Source: Epiperipatus broadwayi (lineage: Eukaryota; Onychophora; Udeonychophora; Euonychophora; Peripatidae). Taken from it: 64,000 nt of DNA. Below are positions 43,301 through 58,300 of this stretch, piece by piece. Made by a program: the position numbers and the translations under genes. The stretch's first letter is position 1; each line of letters begins with the position of its first letter. The stretch spans positions 5,358,682 through 5,422,681 of the forward strand of contig JAQFVV010012398.1 of NCBI GenBank assembly GCA_028023455.1, read 5' to 3'. The notes beneath the pieces are model-generated. The model did not search any database, was not told the DNA's origin, and saw only the letters and a list, made by a program, of their open reading frames with translations.

Positions 43301-46300
43301 TATTCTATGTCCCATAAATTCAAGTTTTTTAAGTCTTAAAAATGCATTTGTATAGGTTTATTTTAATACCCAAGACCTTGAACTTGTCTGACAGTTTCTT
43401 AGTGGAAACCCAGAATTGTTCTGGAATTCTAGCCATCAAGAAAAAATCACAAAGTAAGGTAATGCCCCAGAAATTTTAGCAGCAAGTTGGTCAACAATTC
43501 TCTGAAATATAGCTAAGGTGACTGATATCCCTAAAGGTTAATCGGTTCATTTTAAATAAATCTTTGTGAATGATAGCTGCAAGTATGTATGTTTTCAGAT
43601 CGATTCTTGTAAAAATCTTTTCACTAGATAGTGTGGATAAGATCTTTTTAACTGACAGTGGTGAATAATTATCAACTGCCTGTGCTTTGTTAATTGTATA
43701 TCAATAATCACCATAAATCCGAACATTACCATTTTCTTGAATGATTGGGACATTTGGAGTAGCCTGTTCTGAGGAGATTATGGGCTCAATGACTCTGCAA
43801 CCTGCACTCTGTCATTCTCAGCTTCCACTTTAGTGCCTGTTGCCAATGGCAGTGGTCTATAATGATAACTTATTGGGTTTATATCTTTATTTAATGAAAC
43901 TGGACTGTGTGTTCTTAGTATAGATCCAGTGTTTTATCAAATACTTCAGGATAGTTACTTTTCAATTTGTTTACATTTGTGAGCTGATTCCCTTTGACCG
44001 CCATGTATCCCAAGTGATTGTTATATTCATCTAACAACACAACTAGAATAAAGTATATAATTTTACAAGGTGTAATAACTTTAACTCTTGTTTGACCCAA
44101 GAGTGATATTTGATTGCCTTGATAGTCAGTGATTGTTTTTCTGCTAGGTTGCAGCTGATGTTAATTTTTTTTAATGATAGCCCATGTGTTTTTTTTTTAT
44201 CCAAGAATACTGCAGACCTGTATTCAGTTCCATTATTACTAGCACATCATTATTGATAATTTTGCATTTGAAAGCCGAATCAATTTCTCACCTTATTTAT
44301 ACAAACATTGTTGATTTTATATTTCTTTTCCAGCTTTTCGGAATGGACCGATTTTTTTTTCTGAGAGTCTTGTTTTGTCTTAATAAAACAAGTGGCTTCT
44401 ATCTCACTGGTACACCTGCAATATCTACACACTACATTCCTGTGTGGACTGTTGATGTGTGCATGTTTTTGTCACATCTATAACAAAGTTTATTGATCTT
44501 ATTATCAACAGTAGATCTCATAAATTGATTCTAATCGAAAAAATCTTTAAACAATTTGACTTTCTAGTCCATAGCTTTAATGCTTAGATTACTTGTATTT
44601 AATGGAGCAGTCTGAACTGCTGAGGGCTCAAAGTCATCTAATGAGAAACAACAACTAAATCAACTATGATTTTAGGATCCATCAACAGCTTGATCTAAGG
44701 TTGTGGTCTTATTCTATAAGTGAAACAATCTCTCAAGACTTAGTTGAGGAAATTTCCAAATCTAGTGATTAATGCAAACTTCATGAGCTTAATGGCAAAA
44801 CCTCTCGCTTTCTTCTCCTTCCTTTATGTACAGAGGTTGAAATGATATCTCTGCATTATTGTTAGGGATTTAGGACAGAAAAACGGTATCAGTAGACATA
44901 GTATTTTATCTAAATCAAGCTCAGCTGGTAGCATGGGAACTGCTTGTGCAAGTAATGTCTTGTAGATCTGGACACAAATGTAGCTAATTTTAAGTCAGGC
45001 TTTTTTTTATTTGATTAGCTTGCATATAGAAAAGCATTTAATCCATATAGGATGGCCAATTATCAAGGTAGGCTGGATCGAAGAACTCTTCTAATGAGCC
45101 AATTTTAGCCATTTTGATTTTTCTTTCTTTCATTCTACTATGAAAGAAAAACAAAAATCCTGTCTTTTTTGTAAAGAAACCACTTGTGTTTTATTTTTTA
45201 AGTTTCTATGCTATCAATTTTTAATAACACAGATCTAAACAATCTATGAGGAAAAGATTCTGCCTTCTTAGTTAATGAGTAATCACTCACATTTGATTTT
45301 AATAATGTTAACTGTCAGTATCACATTGTGATATTGCCAACAGTGTGTTTATGAATGATTATGATAAACACAGACACATAAAATAAAAACAAATATAAAA
45401 ATGTGCATTTATAATGTATACAATTATTAAACCTTGTTCGCTATGTTGACTCGGTATAATGTTTAGTTGCCACCCAACTATTAATGTAATGGATTTCAAG
45501 TACTCTTCTACTTATATCGATCACTTCCAGCTGTACAGTGATAGTATATCTCATGAATAGGTACAGTGATACTTCCAATTGTATTGTGACATCGTTCCTC
45601 ATGTCTGATTTAGGTTTTAGCAGCTTCCATTTCTAATGTGCATACTGACATTCAGATTTGAGAATTAACTGTTGTACCTTTTACCTCCAGCTGGACTGAT
45701 TATTTATAGCCAGATCCCTTTCTATAATGAAAACAATCAGATTCACTGAACATCATCACCCATTTGCCTCTTTCTCCTATTAGATATATGTTATTTATTC
45801 ATATATCTATTGGTCTGTTGTGATGAATGCCCAATCCGATTGAGATAAGATGGAATCTGGATTAGTCCATTAATTGAAGGTAAGTTGAGACAGCAATGTT
45901 GATAGAATGTTATGATTTGGGTTTTAATATTGAGACAGAGCTGGAAAATTTTTTAGATAGATGACCAATAATAAATCCAGTTAACTATCTAATAACGATC
46001 ACTATAAAAAAAACTAACTATGCTTACCTGAAATGAATAATCATAAATATACCCTAAGCATTTATGCAGCGTAATGCTGTTTTAAATATTGCAGCCTGAT
46101 AAGTAAAATCTACTTCAGAAGTTCTTAACTTTTGTGGAGAAATGAGCTGCTTAGCTGAATTATAATATTTTTTATTGTTCATAATGAAGATAAAATATTT
46201 ATTTTCATCAATTTAAATAATGTTAATTGATTTAAATTTAATATATTAAAACCTAATAGTTAGTCTTGGAATTTGAGTCTAAATCAAATCAATCTTGGAA

Positions 46301-49300
46301 AAATTTTCAAGTTACAAATAGATTTAGGATTTTTTTTAAAAATATACAACTAATTTAGATAGCTATCTAATATTGACCAGTAAATGCATGGTTAGTTGTT
46401 ATCACTTAGAGGATAAAGATGCCAGCTTAATTTGGTTGGTAAGATGAATACCAATGAACTGTTGTATGTATATAGTTTAAATAAATAGTGTAAGTTTAAC
46501 TCTTTTGGCAGATTGTTGTATTCTACAGTTACTGACCCTGTGGTTTACCTTTACTTTAACAAACATCTATACACATATCAATTTTTTGTGATGAAGCATA
46601 AAATTAATTTTATTAATGTAAAACTATTTTAAAAAGCTTATTGTTTTCATTTATAAATAACCTTTGAATCTGAAATCAAAAAACTGATAACTTTTTTTTT
46701 GTAGATTGAACATACTGTTGAACAAGACTCCAGACAAAAACATATTCATGCAAAAGTTTCAAATTCTTTTATTCAACGTAAGGTGAGTAGACTTGTAGTT
46801 TATATACAATACCACATTTGAGGTGAAAATCTAAATTATAAATTTAATTAATTCCAGTGACTTATTGTGTTTAAAAATGAAGAAAACATGAGATTTTCAA
46901 CAACAATCCAAAATATTGTTAAAGAGAAACATTTTGAAATCTATTACTTATTATTATTAAAATTAAAATAACAAGAATTAAAAAAAAAATAGTGGCAATA
47001 AATATGTAAACAACAGAACAGGACTAGAAAATCTTTTTTATGAACTTTTATCTATGTTTTAAGTATTTTTTATTTAAAATAGAATTTTCAGAATATTACA
47101 AGTTATATTTTGTGAAATTAATTTAATAATGTGTCAAAACTATTATAAGTTTGTATTTGTACACACCAAAAGCCCTTCAACTAACAAAATAGCATCCAAA
47201 TTATTTACAAAAGATGAATAAACTTTTTAGTAGTCCTAGTCTCTCTTTTAAAGAAGAATAAAACTTACATTTAAAAGCTATATGGTTTTTATTCAGCACC
47301 TGGACTAAACTAGATAGATACTCTGTAACAACTGATCTCTTCTCCATTCATCTCTGCAGAAGAGTACATCTCAGGGCTCTAATATACAAAAGGAAAATTA
47401 ATTCAATTTTTTATTTCTAAGCAAAAAAAAAATTATATTCTTAACTAAAAAAAAAATATGAAATTCAGATTTAATGGAATAAAGTAAATATATTTATTAC
47501 AAGATCAGAACAAAAGATGTTAACTTAATAATTTACAATAAAATGATACTGCTCTCTGGTCCTTTGTAATTTAATTAGATTCACATATGGTATATGACTA
47601 GCTGCAAAGGTGATTAAGCTAAACTAATAGTATTTATTTTCAATTACCATAAGAATTTATCTACCTTACATAAGGATTAGCCCGATGTGCCACTTATCTT
47701 TACCTTCACTAATACTAGCAAAACAACATGAATGTTTGAAAAGTTCAATGAGGTATAACTGGTCATAGTCTTTAAAGTTTAAGTTTAACTATCTAAATGA
47801 ACTATTAGGGCATAAAAATTTTCTATATATAAACTTTGAGGCATTTGGGGGTAAAAGCAGCATCGCTTATCCAGACCTATCCCCTTTATGGCTTAAAACT
47901 CTCAATATTATTCTTTATTTAGTAACTACTATATAATTCTCAGTCCTATCAGTCATACAAATGCCATCAATATTAATTATAATTATTTTTAAAAATTCAA
48001 TAAATACTATTATTTGAATTTTTTTATTTATTATCATTTTGGTCAAAGTCAGTATGTGAATTTTCTTTTCTTTTTGGAAATAATTAATTTTAAATCATGT
48101 GTATTTTTTTTAATTGGAAATGAGTTGCATTTTATATTAAAACATAATTCCATTTTAGTAGGTATTTTGTGAGTTTCTTTTATTCTATATTATTGCCTCA
48201 TAAGCCTCTATTGTTCAGTTGTATTGTAATTTTGATTCACATTTATGATATTATAATAATTGAATGGGGCTTAGACTTGTTTCTGGAATTTTTAGGATAA
48301 GTAAAGTTGTTAGATTAATAATAAGTTTGTATTTTATACCATATGTTCCAAACTACTCAAAAAAAAAAAAAAGGATTTCTTCTTTTGTCAATAGTTATTT
48401 TAAATATTTTTAGTTTTCAGTGATTTGTTAATTATTTTTGAGAATCAAGTTTAACACCATGTAAATAGTTTCTACACAAAAGAAAGACTAGTGGCTTATA
48501 GACAATAAAATTTAATCGATCTTGACCAAAAGTGTAAACATACTTTTTCTTGAATATTTAATAAATTTATGACTATCTCCCATCATCTATTATTATACTT
48601 ACATAGCAAGTATCCAACTCCATTTAACACAATATATCACAGTAAATCTCTGTTATAGTTCTCCTTCCCCTCAGCAGTGGATTCTTCCAGATTCCTTCTT
48701 TATCTGATTGGATTGAGCGTTGTTTGCTGCTGGCCAATAGGCTGATGTACAACTAAACACATAGCCAATGATTAGTACAGGCCAATAAGCAATGATGCTC
48801 TTTGAATCCAACTGCTGTTAGTAAAGTCAGGGATCTGGCTATAAATGGTCAGCCTTTTTGGAGGAAAGATTAGACAACGTCTGTCTAACCTAACCTACAA
48901 AGACGATACGCATTCTCCAGGAGAAGCTCTGCTGACCTAAACAGCAGTAAGCATTCTTACGATAGCAATACGTTATTTGTCCATGCAGCCAGGCAAGTTC
49001 ACATAAGGACCGGACGCTGCTAAGACTGCTGCCGACTCGAGACAAGCTGCCGAAAGAATCATTCTTCCTACCCATAAGGCAAGTTATCAGGTATAGCTGG
49101 AAGCGGTAGATTGTTAAGACTCGGATCCAAGATTCCACAGTAGAACTATAATAAATATTATATTAATTATAATACTGGTGCTAGTATTGTTTTCTGTAGG
49201 TTGGGTCTGTAATTCAGACCAAACACAACACTCTCCAAGCATCATCTTTGATGAACACATGTTATATAGCACTATAGTTATTAATCACAAAAATTTAAAA

Positions 49301-52300
49301 TGCTAGGATATATGGATCATGAAATATGATTGTTTTGTATCTTAACTCATGATGAAGCAATATGTAAATGTTAAATTTTGTTTTAAATTTAGGAAAACTG
49401 CTTCTGAATCATTTGAAATGATTCAAACTGTGTATGGCAAGAAAATCATGAGTCACAAGAATGTTTTCTAATGATTTTCCAAGATTTCATAATGACAGTG
49501 AAAGCACTGAAGATGATCCATGAAAGTATGGAACCATGCTGTCACCTTAAAATTTTTTATGGTAAATAACTAAACTATGTCACTACATAAAAAAGAATTG
49601 ATAAGGGATAGCACTGCAAACAGTTTGGAGAGATAACCAATCACCTTTTCACTAGGCACACTGTGTATATATGAAGATTTTACATGTGTTGATTTGTTTT
49701 GATTATATCAAATAATTGTTCTTTTATTTCTAAGTCAAAGATTACTTGACTATCTTTGTATTGCTTATAAGTTTTGCATTCTTTTCGGTCTGTTACTATT
49801 CTATATGCCTACTTATTATGCAAACATCATTCTGTGAATAAATGTCTAAAATAATGCTCACTGAGTTCTTTAGGAAATTGTATGTAAGGAATTTAAACTT
49901 AAGTAGTTAATCATTAATGTGAAGTAAAATGTCATACTCAAAATTTCTTGGAATAAAAAGATGTTATCATACTTATAAGAAGAGAAATATTGTTAATTGC
50001 TGTTCTGAGTATGCTTTGCTATTTTTTCCTGGTTTAAGATACTTGACTCTCTACATTTCACCATATGTTGTAATGTTCAGTTTTAATCATGCTTCATTTA
50101 TGCTGTTCAATTATGTGAATTGTTTATCTAATGATTTTTATCAGAGTTTTACTATTCTGTCATTTTAACTTATTTTTTTATATCTTAAAAAAATTAACGG
50201 TATTTTTGATCTTGTTTTTCTGAGTCTTGTTATTTTTTACATAAAAGGTTTATCTTTTAATGAAGTATTTTCTATAAAAAACGGGGCATCTATAAACTAA
50301 AACTATGGATCTATACTTTAGCAGATATTAAAATATATATTAATGTAATTTTTAATAATAATTATTATATTATCATTATGTGTCCCAATGAAAAGGTTCT
50401 CTCTCCAAGTTACTTGCAGCATCATTTCTTAATAGATTCATATCTTACATAACAACAACCATAAAAAATTTTAGATGCTGGCTTCTCTGGATCATGAGTT
50501 ACAACATGAAATGTAACAGTATGTTTTGTCATTTCATCAATTATTTCCATTCTCTCCCTGTCATCATGAAGTCTTGCAATTTAAAATATTCTTGTGATTG
50601 ATAGTTTCACTGCCATATACAGATTGAGTAAACGTTTTAGTAGTAGTTTTTCCCAATTTAAAATAAAATTTAATATTAGTGTGTTGTTCCATCATGGATG
50701 AAGGTATGTAACATACTGTCACATTTCATATTGTAACTCATGATTTCATGTTTTGTGGTAAATAGCTAAAATATGTAGCTATATAACTGAAGTATTTATT
50801 CAGAGATATCTCTGCAGATAGCTTGGAGAAAAAAATATTCACCTTTTCAATGAAACCCATTGTGTGTGATTGTTTGTTATAATCAAAAAGTTTAGAAATA
50901 ATTCACATTTATTAATATAATTTAACATCCAATTATTTTAATTTTTTTTTTATTATTATTATTGACACATTTTATGTTTTATGTGCATATTTTTAGATAA
51001 TTAAGTTAGCAGCAATATCTGCAATCTTAAGAGCAAATGATTCAGGAACTAATATCCGTAATGTACTTTTGCAAGAAAACCCACATATCTCTTTTATGAA
51101 AATTCAATGTATAGCTAAATATCTGAATAAGAAAACTACTTTATGTATTAAGCAAGAGTTTCCAAACATTTTCAAATTACAAGTAAGTAGCTACAATGGA
51201 TTGTGTTTTATTTATTGAATAAGTTTTTATTCTATTTTAATTATTCTATTATTGGAAGCATCAAGACTAAAGAAGATGGTTTCATTCAATACTATCTCAG
51301 ATTCTCTTTTTTTTTTTTTTTTTTTTTGTAAAATACATATATATGATGTAATTGATATTTGAGAAATAGTTATTAATTCATATCTGCTCCAGAAAATATA
51401 TATATATAAACCTTATGAAAATAAATAATTTAAGTTGAAGAATAAAAATAGCATTGGAAATATAGATTTATTTATTTTTTTAATATCAAAATAAACTTGA
51501 ATAAAATAACAGAAAAAATAAAAATAAAATAATCTAATAAACAATACATCACAATCCAAATTGTAATCAAAATATTATTTTTTGTATTCATATAAGAATA
51601 AAATTATTGCCATCAGATCGTTGCACACAGATCTCATTTGAAACACAAAATGAAATAGATTAATAGAATTCTAATTCAGTGATTAGATGAATACCGTGAT
51701 GTAACTTACATTTAAACCATTTCTAGGATGCTTTACCAGGTGGAAAAACTTCTTTCAGAAAGTTTAGAAGTGGAATAAAATAAAATTAGCAGCAATTATA
51801 TCAAGCATTTTAAAAAGTAGACAACTGAATACAATGTAGAAACATTTAAGGAAGATAATTTATGGTATTTAACAGTGTCTCAGTGTATACGCAGTACTTA
51901 AGTATCTTTATAGATATTTGAAATTCAACAGTCAACTAGCCACTCTCACCTTATTTATTTATTTAACGTATGGATTCAGACAACTTAATTATTAAGAAGA
52001 TATTATAAAGAAAGCTTTAGAGATTCTGACATGGAAATATATTTATCAGTGGCTTTATTAAGTTCAGTTCTATCACTGTAGCCATGAATCTGACAGTCAT
52101 TATTGATATAGTTCATAGTTTGTATTTGCCCTCATTCACAAAGATTAATGGCCAATGTATTTCATTTATGAAGCAGATGAGCACAAAGAGTATGGTTTGT
52201 CTTGAAATTTTTGATGAAATTCTAGGTGCATCTGGGAAGATCAAATCCATATGGCTTTGTTGTTGGATCTGGAAAATAAATTTATTTGGAATGTCATAAG

Positions 52301-55300
52301 AATTCCATTTTCTATGTTATAATTTTTTGATTGTAGATCTTGATTTGAGTCGAGTCTTAGGTGGTGAAATTGTATTTTGAGTTATTCACAAGTCTGGTCT
52401 GCTTAACGGTTTTTTTATACATTATCTGTGAGGCAATTTCTTTTCTAATATCTGATGGAGGAAGTTATAAAAAAACAAAGTCACAACAAAGGAATAGATT
52501 TATATATATCAATAATATTTCTCATGTTAGTATTTGATTGTGTAACCAATAGTTTAATGTTAGAATTTTTTCTCCAAACAGAGAAATAATATTTACCAAC
52601 AGAAAAAATACTAATGGTAATGAGTCTGTCCTTAAAGTACTTCCATCACTACCCCAAGTAAAATTATTCTTAGAAATTAATTTTGATCTAACCTCATATA
52701 AATGAGGAAAATAAGTTAGGCTGTGATATAAGATTATTCCTTAATAACATAGGATAGGATCATATTCCAGACTATTATTGCAAAAGGATTATGTTCAAAT
52801 AATGTGATGATTCCTCATTTAGATGAAAAATTGAAGATATTGTCTTCATTAGTTTAGGAATAAGAATCCAGTCTTTGAAAAACATTTCCAACTTTTGCAT
52901 ACTCTTATTGAAAGACTTTTTTTTTTTTTTAGAAAAATATCTTTTTGGGAAGGCAAAGCAATGTCATCAGCATAGATGAGAAAACAATTCGTCAGCTATC
53001 CATTCTGTAAAATTTTGTATCCATTGTTTCTATTGGAAAATATTTTGTCTAATAAATTAATGGTGTTTTTATATTTAAGAATTTTAGAAAGTTTTAGAAG
53101 GCCATTTTTCTAATATCAGCTGAGGTTAGATTAATAAAGGTAGCACCAGTTTTTAATTTATCTTGGAAACCTTCTTTAATGTGAATTATTAAAGTTAAAA
53201 CTTGTTCATAGCAGCTTTTTCCTGGTCTAAAACTATCCTGCCTAATAGAAAACTGATTCTCAACTATTGGTAAAATTCTTGTTAATTTGATTCTTTCAAA
53301 AACTTATAAGGAACACATAAAAATGATATTGGTGATAACTTTTTGGATAATTTCTGAGCTTGTTTAGTTTTAAGACTGCTATAGTTTTACTTGTGTACCA
53401 AATTTTTGGAATATTTTCTGTATGAATAATGTTACTGAATAACTTTGCCGGTCATGCTTTGACTTTAAGTCATATATTTTTTAGAAACTGGAAATATAAT
53501 ATCTGCTCCTTGGTTTTTTCCTGATTTATGATAATCAAGGATTTCAATTTCAACAATATCCACAGTTTTTATGAGATTGACATTATAGGAAGATTGTGAA
53601 AGAGATGCTTGCAATTCTGTTCTAATAATCCTTTTCTTTATTCCATCAATATAAAGTTTTGTTTTTTCATGATTCTCTTTCTACTTTTCTTTCTTGGAAT
53701 CATCCTATGATTTTATAAGTTTATCAGCAATTATTAGATCTTTTCGTAGTCAGAAATTGGCTATAGAGAGCCTTTGCTATTTTTATTCTAATCTGGAATG
53801 AATTGCTTAAAATATTCGAGGGATGACAAAAATTGTTAAACCTATCATAGCAAGAGGGTGTTATAGAGATTCTATTAATATTTTGTTCAAGATATCCAGT
53901 ATATCTACTCTAATTTGTTGTTTTTAAATTTCATCTCTGAACAGGATGGCTTTCAACTATATGAATGCAGATTTCAAGAGTGATTAGATGGCTTTATGTT
54001 GGTTTTAGGGAAAGTGATGTAATAACATTTGTTTGTAATGAATCATTTTTTATTCAGATGAAATGTAAATCAAAGGTTATTTCTGTTCCCATCTGTCTAA
54101 TGGAATATTCGTCCTTGCTTAGCATCATAAAGTACTTGCATGTTCTGAGATTTCATCCATTCTATAAATTGTCACTGTGACATTGATACTTATTTACATA
54201 ACCCCAAAGACTACTCTAAGAATTGAAATGTCTATAAACTTGGAAACAGAGAGTAGGGTGATTTGTATTGAGAGATTTGTAAATATTGCATACATAAAAA
54301 TCATCTATTCAAATGGTGATTGCAATATTGTTTGAACTATCTTCAATAGAAGATCTTTGCTTTAAAAAATAATTTGAAACAAAAGTAGTCATGCCATATT
54401 TAGATTGCATTCTTTCATTAATCAATGTAAATCCAGGAATTTTAGAAAATATACATTATTAGAAGACTGATAAGTCCCTTGAAGTACAATTACATCAATG
54501 TTGTATTGAACAGTTAATTTGTAGAGGATCTCCATCTTTGATTTTGGTATATCTTCAGCATTAAGTTGAAATAATTTTATTAAGTTTCCTAGGAAGAGAA
54601 GACTAGCCTGTAGAGGATAAATGTGACACTTGAAGTATTCCATGATTACCAATACCTTGTCATTTTTCATTTCAAGAGGCTTGACACAGCTATCATCCAT
54701 AATATCATCAGATTTCACTTAATACTTTTATTGAGTATTGTAGTAATATACTTATCATAACAAGGAGTTCATCAAGATGAATTTCTGGTTTTCATATGGA
54801 GACATTAGTTTCATGGACTAATACATTTTACTTGTAGGATGGGATTGCAGACGTTTGTAATCTATCTATCCATCCATCCCATTCTCCCCTTTATTCATAA
54901 TCAATATCTAGCTAGTTGTTTTTACTATGAATTCTAAAATCATATACTCTCTTTATTATAACAATCAAATTTGTCTTCTCATGTATCAAAGTAATCCACT
55001 ATACTATTGTATTTATAGTAACCATCAGTTCTTGATGTGGAAGAATTCATATTAAATACAATATCAGTACTTTATTAAAACCAACAATTTAATTATCATT
55101 TCAATATATATTGCAAACAAAATTGATTCATTAATATTGTCTTTTAATCACAATGTTTTCCAGAATGATGGCAAAATATTACAAGTACTTGAGTCACAGA
55201 ATGCTTAAATGATAATGTTTTAAGCTTTGGGGATTGGGTCTTGTATGTAATTTTTTCTAAGTAATGTCTAATATTATTCTATATTGAGAACTAAAAAAAA

Positions 55301-58300
55301 AAAATCAAGTCAAATAATTTTATTGATAATGAAGTATGATCATTGAAAGTTCCTATAAATGATATTTAAATGTTCAGTCCATGGTAACCAAGAGGTTCTT
55401 TGGATTTGAATATCTATTGGTCACAAATGCAACTAAATATTTTACTATAACAAAGAAGCTATGGAATGTGGTGGTTTTAAAGCAAAACTGTGAGCAATAT
55501 TTTCAACAATCATTTTAATGTACAATGTGTTGAACAGCTGAGTACCGCTTAAAAACAATAACAAAAGTGTTTGGTTGTGAGATTGTGAAGCAAAATTTAA
55601 ATATTATCATTTAAGATTCTGTTTAAAGCATGTTAAATTGCATCTGCATGAGTAACTCCAGGAATAATTTACTAATATTCTGTTAAGTTGTAAAAAATAA
55701 GTTGTGAATCATATTTCCTTTCTAAGAAACTGTTTAATATAAAATGTGTTCAATTAATTGAGTAATCCCTAGAATACAATAATAAAGATGCTGTATTCTG
55801 AAATTGTAAAACAAATTCATGAATGGATCATCCTAAAGTTTATTTAATGTATGAAGAATTAATTTAGTGTAACCATAGAATATAGTAATAAAAAGGCCAT
55901 GGGATGAATTTGCATAGTAAGGTATAAAAGCTACTTCTAACAATCTGTCTGATGCAGCTTGAGGAATTTCTAGAATACTGTGTGGAAATATCTTCCATTT
56001 CAGATATTTTCTCAGGCCACAACTTTTCAACTCTCAATAATAGTGGTACTCAGATCATGAATTTCAAAAATTGGACTTTTTATACATATTAAAGAGTTCA
56101 AATTTTTTTCATGTGATAGATTTTGTATCATATTTCACTACATAATGTTTTTTGTAATCAAATATTGCTGCTTGAATACAAACCTTTATATGTTGAAAAA
56201 GCTGTACAAAGCATGTCTAATTATTATTATTAAAAGTTACAAGAATGTTTTTCAACAAAATAAGCAGTTGTTTATTGTATGATATCTGAATCACAATATC
56301 GATAAAAAACTTGCAGTTCTGCGTAAATGTAATTTAGAAAACTTCTTATCTGCGTAGAACTGTAACTATAACATCTGCAATGGATTTGATATGCTGCAGT
56401 GTGTCCTCTTTTTGTAAATGGCCTGATGTCTTTGAATTATCATAATAAGAAAAAGCAAAAAATATATGCATTAGTGAAATTAGAAAAAAAAAATCACAAA
56501 CTTAAAAAGTTGAAACTATGGAAAAAGATAGTTTTGATATCAATATTTGTCAAATGAAAAATATAAGTGATCTGTCTTTCAAAAACTGTTTGATTTACAT
56601 CAATAGTTTATATAAAAAGACATATGGATAAATAAATTATATAAAGGAAAGCTTCTCATTATTTTCTGTGTATAAATTGCTGAAAATATTTTTAACCGTG
56701 ATTTAATAAAAAGCAAAAACAATTTTAGTGAGAAATAAAATGAGAAAAGTAAAAAACCAAGAAAAACCTTTTATTGGTGACTATCAAAAAGATTTATAGT
56801 CTAAACATAAAAAAGAAGACAATCTGCTAGAAATAAAAGATAAAATATTTAGACAAGATGTGCAACTAAAAGTAGAGTTTGTTTGTTTTATAATAGTTAC
56901 TGAAGCAGTTATGAAATATTATTTCTTCAAAACATTAATTAGGTTTACTTGTGATTTATTGTAAATATTTTATATATATAATAGAAATATTTTTGTAGAT
57001 AAAAAATTTCCCTAGATAAAACTAACTAAAGGAAATATATACAAAAAAATAATTTAAATACAAAAAAAAAAAAATTTCTTGTGTATAAAATTACTTTAAT
57101 ATTTCAACCAGAGGACTGGTAAGATAGAAAGTATGATCATCATCTTATTACAGCTATGATTGAATTAATATATTTAATCTTAAGAAATGTTTTTTTTTTT
57201 ACTTTCAATTCTATATATATTTACAGAAACAAAGTATTTCAATGGGTAAAAAATGGCACCAAGTTATGCAAACATTTTTATGGCAAAACTAGAATCCTCT
57301 GTACTTGAAAATGCTAGCTAAAAGTTCATTCTTGGTTTAGATATATAGGTGATATTTTCGTGATATGGCCACATAATGAAGTTGAACTTCATAGATTCTT
57401 AGATTATATAAATAATTTTAATAAAAATATAAATTTTACAATGAATTTTGCGAAAACAATTGCACATTTTTTTGATGTTGAAATTATTTATACTAATAGG
57501 ATTCTTACTATTTTTTGTATATAGGAAACCTACTGAAAACCATTGCTATTTACATTTTTATAGTAACCATTCTAAACATTTAAAGACTAATATCCTCTAT
57601 AGTTAATATTTAAGAATGAGAAGGATTTAATAATAATAAGAAATTTCATTGACAAAATAATATTTTATATCATAGATTGGTGAATATGAAGTATCCTAAA
57701 ACATTATTGGATAATGCAATAATAAAGTTTTCAGGAATTGAAAGAAAGGAACTTATTTTATCTAAGAAGAGTAAGAAACTGTTAAATATTCCACCATTGG
57801 TTTTTATTTTTAATAGAGATTTACTTAATATTAACCGTATATTGAAAAAGCATTTCAATATATTAAGTTCTATAGATTATTTAAAATTATTTTTTCAATC
57901 CACTTAAGGTTGTATATTGAAGACGTCATTTAAAGATATACTTGTTAAAACAAATTTGATTAGAAATTCTGTTTGACGAAAAGATTGTTATCCATGTGAT
58001 AATACAAAATATCTTACATGTAAACATGGTCCAAAACACTAGTAATAATAATTTTAAATGGTATATCCCTAATTATATCACATAAAAGTGTAAATTTAAT
58101 ATATTTAGTAGGATATAATAGATGTTTAAACAATTATGTAGGTGAGTCAGCAAACAGTCTACATGTTAGAATAACTAATCATAGATTGGACATTTTGCAT
58201 AAGAATGAAGACAGAATGGTATCAAAACATTTTAATTTATCAGATCATTCACTTGATTTAAGAATAGTGATATTACAGAATGGTTTTTCTTCCACAAGAG

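Noticed and set aside
46783-50996. Alternative exon that would restore the polymerase Tyr-Gly helix
   Set aside because: I scanned for a frame with K-x2-hydrophobic-M-[PT]-x2-Y-G flanked by splice sites and saw none. ATATGG near 47585 is not in a coding-like context.
53965-54180. 71-codon plus-strand frame
   Set aside because: It lies antisense to the LINE relic and is a shadow of it.
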